Assembly (NCBI GenBank): GCA_004369085.1
Contig: ML210207.1
Coordinates: forward strand, 13,899 to 77,898
Direction: 5' to 3'
DNA length: 64,000 nucleotides
Source: Coprinopsis marcescibilis
Taxonomy: Eukaryota; Basidiomycota; Agaricomycetes; Agaricales; Psathyrellaceae
Part shown: piece after piece, positions 58,996-64,000 of the stretch
Layout: each line of letters starts with the position of its first letter
Numbering within the stretch: the first letter of the stretch is position 1
The notes under the pieces: model-generated
What the model saw: only the letters and a program-made list of their open reading frames with translations
Told to the model about the DNA's origin: nothing
The model's database searches: none
Position numbers and translations under genes: made by a program

Positions 58996-60372
58996 ATGGG
59001 ATCTACACAAAGCTATTTATCCTCCCAATCCACCATCACCGCCATACTTGTAGTATGTGCTCTCGGACTGGGGTACTCCTTCCGGCCAGCACAACCGCTA
59101 CCTCTGACGGACACCCCAAAGGCCCAGGATAACAAGAAACGGAAGAAGAAGAAGGCAAAGGATGACCTCTTGCCCGAAGCTGAGGGCTCTTCTACCCCGC
59201 GGGCTGCAGAACAGCCAGCCAGCATCCAGGTTGTCTCGTTCCCAGAGGTCATCCCGGGCCAATTCGACAGCGCACCAGAAGCTCCAGACAGCATGGCACA
59301 ATCCCAGACATTGAACTCTTCGAAAGCCAAGAAGGTCAAGAAACGGAAAACCAAAGGTCAAGACGCCGAGTCTGCTACCCCAGTTCCGAAGAAACTAGAC
59401 CAACAGGAGGAGCATTCCGAAGCCAGTCCTGTCAAACCGTCGAAGACCAAGCAACCGAGGTCGGAGGCTTCAATTTCGGATTTGGCGGGGTCTGTTCTTC
59501 GCCAGTCTTCCACCTCGGTCGACACAGACGGATCCTGGACTCGCGTGGATCGTAAACGTGGTTCTGGGGGCGAACCCTTGCCTTCCGCAGAAGCAACCAC
59601 GAGTGATGCGGGGTTAACTACCTCTGTAACCGGGAATTCTTCGCCAGTGGCTGAGCGTACCGAAGACGAATCGTTCTCGCCAAATCCCCGAGGCTCTGGC
59701 GAAAATCGACGAACGCTGGCTGAAAAGCTTCTACCGAAGGCTAGGAAGACAGGTGTAGAGGAGTGCGTCAATTTGTTTTTCGTAAAATCGTGTCATGCGT
59801 TGCTAACCTCATGATACTTTCTGGTGTGCTTCCTGGTTCCATCTAGCCTGCTCGATGAACCTGACGTTCCGACGTTGTCGCGAGTCATGCGAATTAAACC
59901 TGGACCCGACGAAAAGCCCGCCTCCGGTTTCTCGTGGGCGGACTACGAAGACGTTCGTGTAACTGATGGAGGAGAGAACGATGCAGATGGCGAAGATGAT
60001 GGGTGGGGTGTCGTCCAGAGTCGCAAACCAAGTACGTCGTCCATCTATACACTATCGAAGATCCATACCAATCTCAGCGATCCTCTAGAGACGTCACGGC
60101 CAGCGTCGGCGTCGGCGAGCCAAGTTCAGGTATCGCAGAATCAAGATTCTTCTGCCAAAACCAAAAAGCAACGCCAAAACGCTCAGAAAAAGGAAGCGCA
60201 GAAGGCAACAAAGGTAGCGGCTGAGGAAGAAAGATTAGCAGCTCTTGCTCGTCACAAACGGGATTTAGAGCGGTTGCGCATCGCCGAGCAGGCAAGCAAG
60301 CCCGCTGGAAAAACCGTTAGTGGTGGGATGAAGGCCTCGGTTAACGAGAACGGCAAGCTGGTGTGGGAGTGA
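58996..60372 (+). CDS. Conserved Lys-rich protein with N-terminal membrane anchor
   Basis: Exons 58996-59762 and 59847-60372 give 430 residues. After MGSTQSYLSSQST comes one hydrophobic segment (ITAILVVCALGLGYSF), then a cytosol-type basic stretch (KKRKKKKAKDD) and a long charged, Ser-rich region with several KKxK clusters. Exon 2 holds what looks like the conserved core: DEPDVPTLSRVMRIKPG, GFSWADYEDV and DDGWGVVQSR, and a predicted coiled coil (KKQRQNAQKKEAQKATKVAA, then RHKRDLERLRIAEQ). It ends NENGKLVWE. I associate this tail with a fungal family of unknown function, perhaps ER-membrane and ribosome-related, but cannot name it. Intron 59763-59846 has GTGCGT and ..atctag and keeps the frame (EE|DLLDEP). 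Confidence 0.82.
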
Positions 60373-60875
60373 AACGTGTGCGATTCGCTGCGTTGCAGGT
60401 ATCGAATATTATCGTTTATTAACGTGATATATATGTGCATAAACTTGGTAACGACTACTTGTTAATCCGAAAAATGCGTTCAAGCTCCCAAGGCCGAAGA
60501 GCATGATGGGATCTGCTCCTCAAAGTATCACCCAACACGGAGTAACGGGGCTATCGGAAAGTAAGGGAAGAATGGATGGTGGTATCGAGGCGAAGACGAC
60601 GTGCGGTGATAAGCTTCCGCTCGCGAGAACGGTATTCGACAGCGGGTCAGGGAATACATCGGGAGATTGCTATAAACATCCCAAAGAAGGATGGATGAGA
60701 TTGGTGATTTTTTGGTCAATGTGAATGAGAATGGGAATTGGAATGAGAAGAGATTGTCGGTAAATGTAAAATGATGCAGTATTGAAACGAACGAGAGGAA
60801 AGACAAAGCCAAGATCCCGTAACGAATGAAAGATAAAACCAAAAAAGATGACGGTCATAATATGGAGCTATAAGA
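60373..60875. other. 3' region between convergent genes
   Basis: Convergent 3' ends of the Lys-rich protein gene and the zinc-cluster gene. AT-rich, no gene; probably carries both polyadenylation regions. Confidence 0.4.
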
Positions 60876-62468
60876 TCACCCTCGTTCACGACCAGGAAAA
60901 GGGTTGGCCATTCGAGACCTTTCGTCCTCGAGCTGTGGATTTTGAGGGTGATGCCGACCCGAGGTATCACTTATTCTGCGAGAAGATGAACCTTGGGGAG
61001 GCAAATGGAATGAAAGCGGAGGGCCAAGAGAGCCTGCGTTATGATCGACATACATGTCCGGAACACCTGAAGATGAAGCGTGCGGAAGGGCAGAGTCATT
61101 GTTGCGAAAGAGAGAATTACTGAGTCTTCGAGAGCCTTGTGTGACTCTCGGCGCAGGCGCTCGCCCAGCATGAGCGTCTGCGCGGAGTAGTTTTTTGACT
61201 CCGATGATTCAGGGTGGTAGCCTGAGCTCATGGATGAGAGGCCAGGGCGAGGGGAGTCCAAACTTCGTCTGCTGGATCCCGGAGATTTGTTCTCAGGTAT
61301 CCGGTGTCTACTCGACGGAGTTGATGGCTGACCAGAGGCAGTGGGTACTGTAGGCGATGTTGGAACGCCGCTGGGTGCACCACGAGTTGGCGATTGCGAG
61401 TCTTCATAAATCCTCGAGTAACGAGGAGGTGGGGGTGCTTGCATCATTGAAGTCGTCCCATCCATTTGTGGTTGGTAAGGTTGCTGTGGCGCGAGCATGG
61501 AAGCATAAACAGGGCTTTGGTGGTAAGGTTGGACGGCTTCTACTGACGGCCCAGCCTGCGTGCCAGGTATTGGACTGGAGTAGTATGATACAGGATGTAT
61601 AGGCGGCTGTTGGTTGAAGTTGGCAGCTTGCGAAAGCCGTTCGACCACAGCCACCAGTGCATCGAAACGAACTCTCAGTTCGTCATACTCAGCCCTCGTT
61701 ACATATTTCTCTCTAGATTTTGGGCTCGCGTTAATGAGGTAAAACTGCTGAGGAGGCTACTAGCTCAAACTCACAATGGTTCGATGATAGCCCACCGGCA
61801 TTTTGCCTGTTCGCCTCGCTTTGAACATGGGGCACACGGTTGCTCCCTACCAAAATAATTAGGTTCGGTGCTGCAGCTTAGCTCTTTGCTCCATGCTTAC
61901 CGGTTGCATTTGATTTTACGGCGCTTGCACTCTGCGGAAGGCACACATGATACGTCACAAGATACCAAGGGGGGCAAAATGACCCCAATATAGTCCCAAT
62001 CCAAGATGCAAGCATTAATGCGACAGTTTGAGGAGATGAACCGGGAAGCGTGAGTCCAGGGACACGTATTTCGAACAAGGCAGACGCACCAGTGCAGCTC
62101 AATGGCTGTCTCCGTCGTTTCTTCTTTGGAGGCGGCCCGCCATGGTCGTGATCAGCGTCACCGTCAGAATCAACACTGCCATAAATCTCCGTGGATTCAC
62201 GGTGCAGAAGACTTGGGCCGCTGCCGTCGATGTGTGGTGGGAGGGGCGGGTAATGCATTGTCCCAGACGGGTAGTCGTATCCACCACCACCACCACCAGT
62301 CGATGTTTGTTGCGACGTCATCCCAGAAGGAGGCAGCACGTAGGGGTGTACTAGTTGTCGTATGGAGGGGAGCGAGGTATGTTGGGTAGAAGTCGGCATT
62401 TCATGGAACGAGGATTGGGCCCGTCGCGATGGAAGCTCGGGACTGTCCGTTTGTCTGGAGTCTTGCAT
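60876..62468 (-). CDS. Zn(II)2Cys6 zinc-cluster transcription factor
   Basis: ATG 62468. Exon 1 (62468-62090) ends in a nuclear-localisation-like PPKKKRRRQPLSCT. The zinc cluster is built from three small exons: LSCTE|CKRRKIKCNR|EQPCAPCSKRGEQAKCRW (62090, 61931-61901, 61846-61775), giving the six Cys of a Gal4-type binuclear cluster. Exon 4 starts after ..aaatctag at about 61712 and encodes a coiled coil (LEKYVTRAEYDELRVRFDAL, VAVVERLSQ) for dimerisation, then a Pro/Ser/Gln-rich region. A last intron near 61129-61075 leads to VPDMYVDHNAGSLGPPLSFH and SSSRRISDTSG, with stop TGA at 60876-60878. Its donor/acceptor phases (0 against 1) do not close exactly, so the C-terminus is tentative. There is no obvious fungal middle-homology domain, so it is a short zinc-cluster protein. 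Targets unknown. Confidence 0.82.
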
Positions 62469-64000
62469 TCAAGAAGGTCGCCGTCGCCGGCAATGAAAGG
62501 AGCTGTTATGAGGAGGGATTATGCTGGCACAAGAGAGGGCATGAGTCAAACAGAGACATGGAAGGACGGTAAGAAGGCCTTATGGTCGATTCATATGCAC
62601 GATTGAGACATCTCGTGGTTCCTCAGCCAATAACAGGCACCAACGGTCAAAGAAGGACTAGCTGGTTTCAGTGGCAAGCGCTAATATTTCCGGTACGAAA
62701 GGATCGTTTGAACGTGACCGAAATAGTAACCGTACGTTATTCCGATCTGAATAAACCAGAATTCCGGTGATACAGTGCGAGTGTGACGGACTGGCTATAA
62801 TCTTGGCAATAAAGTTTACGATCAAAATGTAGCGTTTAGGACCTTCAAGGATGATCCCGCTATCAGCACTATAATGGTATTTGGAGACCAGCAGATAATG
62901 AACTCGGATCCTGGATGTCAACCAACATTCAACCGAATCCTTGCTATCTCTCGGTCATGCCAGGCTCCAAGGCTCGGCTTCAAAGTATCCCTCGCTTCTC
63001 TTATTTGGACCGAGTAGTAGCAGTCAACAAAGACGCTGCTTAAGCAGGGACCAACCATAAACGATCGAACCTATTCTTCATCTCTTCTCGTGTAACAGAA
63101 TGAAGGTCTTGTATGCATTAAGTCCCCACATAAATGCCATTGAAATGCTCTAAGGATCGATAGAAGTCAGCGATTTTGAAGGATAATAGTTTTCATTCGG
63201 GATTTGATCGAGAAGCTTGTACTAGAGGCGAGAAAAGCGAGGTCGTTGCGCGATCAACGTTCCGATGTTTACCCTCTTTATGCACCTCGACTGCAGTCAA
63301 AGAACGTCAGTCCAAGAGAAAGAACAGTGACGCTAATATCCTCGCCGAGAAACGCCGTAATCTCCGTAGTTCGCTGTTAGTACTCTCCGCCGTCTTCTTT
63401 GACTGCCGGATCCACTGGATTATCTCCACCCCTAGGACAGGCCTATGATATCCTATATTTTGACAAGAATTGCATAAATCGAAATTACGGTTTCCGTGTT
63501 TTGGAACGGTGGAGGTTGGGTCGAGGATGGGCTTGGAACGTGTCACTAGGCTTCATCTTCACCGCAGCAGACAGTATTCGCGTGATGCTTGTGGCCTGCT
63601 CTAACTCAATTGCGCTGTGCATACAGCCCTGACAAGGAGAAGGTCCCAAGCCGATGAATCTGGCTGCCAGGCTGCTGGTCACGATCTCATTCACGTCCAT
63701 ATTCTGTGATCCCTTTCAAATTTCCTTTCGCGACATCGTTCGCGACGAGCCGGGTTCACAGACTTACGGCTCTCAGCGCTCCAATGGTTTGATTACAGCG
63801 GCCACATGTCCAACGAGATGATTTCAATCAAAAAGCAATTTATTCGGGAGAGTCAAAAGTGTGGCATTGGCCAACAGAAAAAGACAGCAAAATTCAACTA
63901 CGATCTGAACTGTATCTTACTCTGATTAACCATGGGGACAGTGAGAAAAAGAGTTCCACGGTATGCCCAGAGCGAGACTAATAGAGTTCATATACTCGTC
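62469..64000. other. Upstream of the zinc-cluster gene to window end; no gene seen
   Basis: 62469-62700 is probably the promoter/leader of the zinc-cluster gene. Beyond, only overlapping short frames (63176-63448, 63399-63632) without domains or splice patterns. Confidence 0.35.

Overview
The window reads as nuclear DNA of a basidiomycete fungus, most likely an Agaricomycete. Genes carry many short GT..AG introns (about 45-100 nt). The gene content is typical of that class: a TPR-CHAT protein, tandem F-box genes, a basidiomycete-type seven-helix membrane protein, small secreted proteins, a zinc-cluster regulator and very long Ser/Pro-rich disordered proteins. I saw no tRNA, rRNA or CRISPR array.

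Layout. 1-0.54 kb: 3' end of an unidentified + strand gene. 1.08-6.8 kb (-): TPR-CHAT protein with about 19 near-identical 45-residue repeats, showing recent internal duplication. 7-9.1 kb: no firm gene. 9.15-13.5 kb (-): Gly/Ser-rich gene broken by a 293-bp-offset tandem duplication and probably a second frame break. 13.9-15.3 kb: a decayed copy of the 5' part of the next gene, joined to a fragment resembling the previous gene, then a 12-bp minisatellite. 16.07-18.59 kb (+): mitochondrial ribosomal GTPase DAP3/mS29, eight exons. 18.7-19.4 kb: 391-bp tandem duplication. 19.7-20.4 kb (-): small secreted Cys-rich protein. 21.1-22.6 kb (+): seven-helix membrane protein. 24.06-24.70 and 25.84-26.68 kb (+): two related-looking secreted precursors with acidic N-terminal halves and helical, Ala-rich (one strongly cationic) C-terminal halves. 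28.0-30.16 kb (-): AP endonuclease 2 with two PIP boxes and a GRF zinc finger. 31.0-31.75 kb (+): Cys-rich, probably GPI-anchored surface protein.

32.3-35.8 kb (+): a broken F-box gene followed by an intact paralogue. 35.6-40.9 kb: a large palindrome of about 2.1-2.3 kb arms around a spacer near 1 kb; each arm carries an intact four-exon isochorismatase-like hydrolase and its promoter, and the right arm also carries an inverted copy of the F-box gene's 3' end. 41-43.9 kb: repeat-rich, probably transposon-derived DNA. 44.0-45.7 kb (-): another F-box-like gene. 47.56-49.76 kb (+): replication initiator Sld3. 52.35-58.52 kb (+): 1918-residue disordered protein. 59.0-60.37 kb (+): membrane-anchored Lys-rich conserved protein. 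60.88-62.47 kb (-): Zn(II)2Cys6 transcription factor.

The genes do not form one pathway. Housekeeping genes (DAP3, APN2, SLD3) alternate with fast-evolving accessory blocks that show repeated local duplication: TPR units, the 293-bp unit, the DAP3 5' copy, the 391-bp tandem, the F-box pair and the hydrolase palindrome. The observations I rate highest are the pair of acidic/cationic secreted precursors and the hydrolase palindrome.
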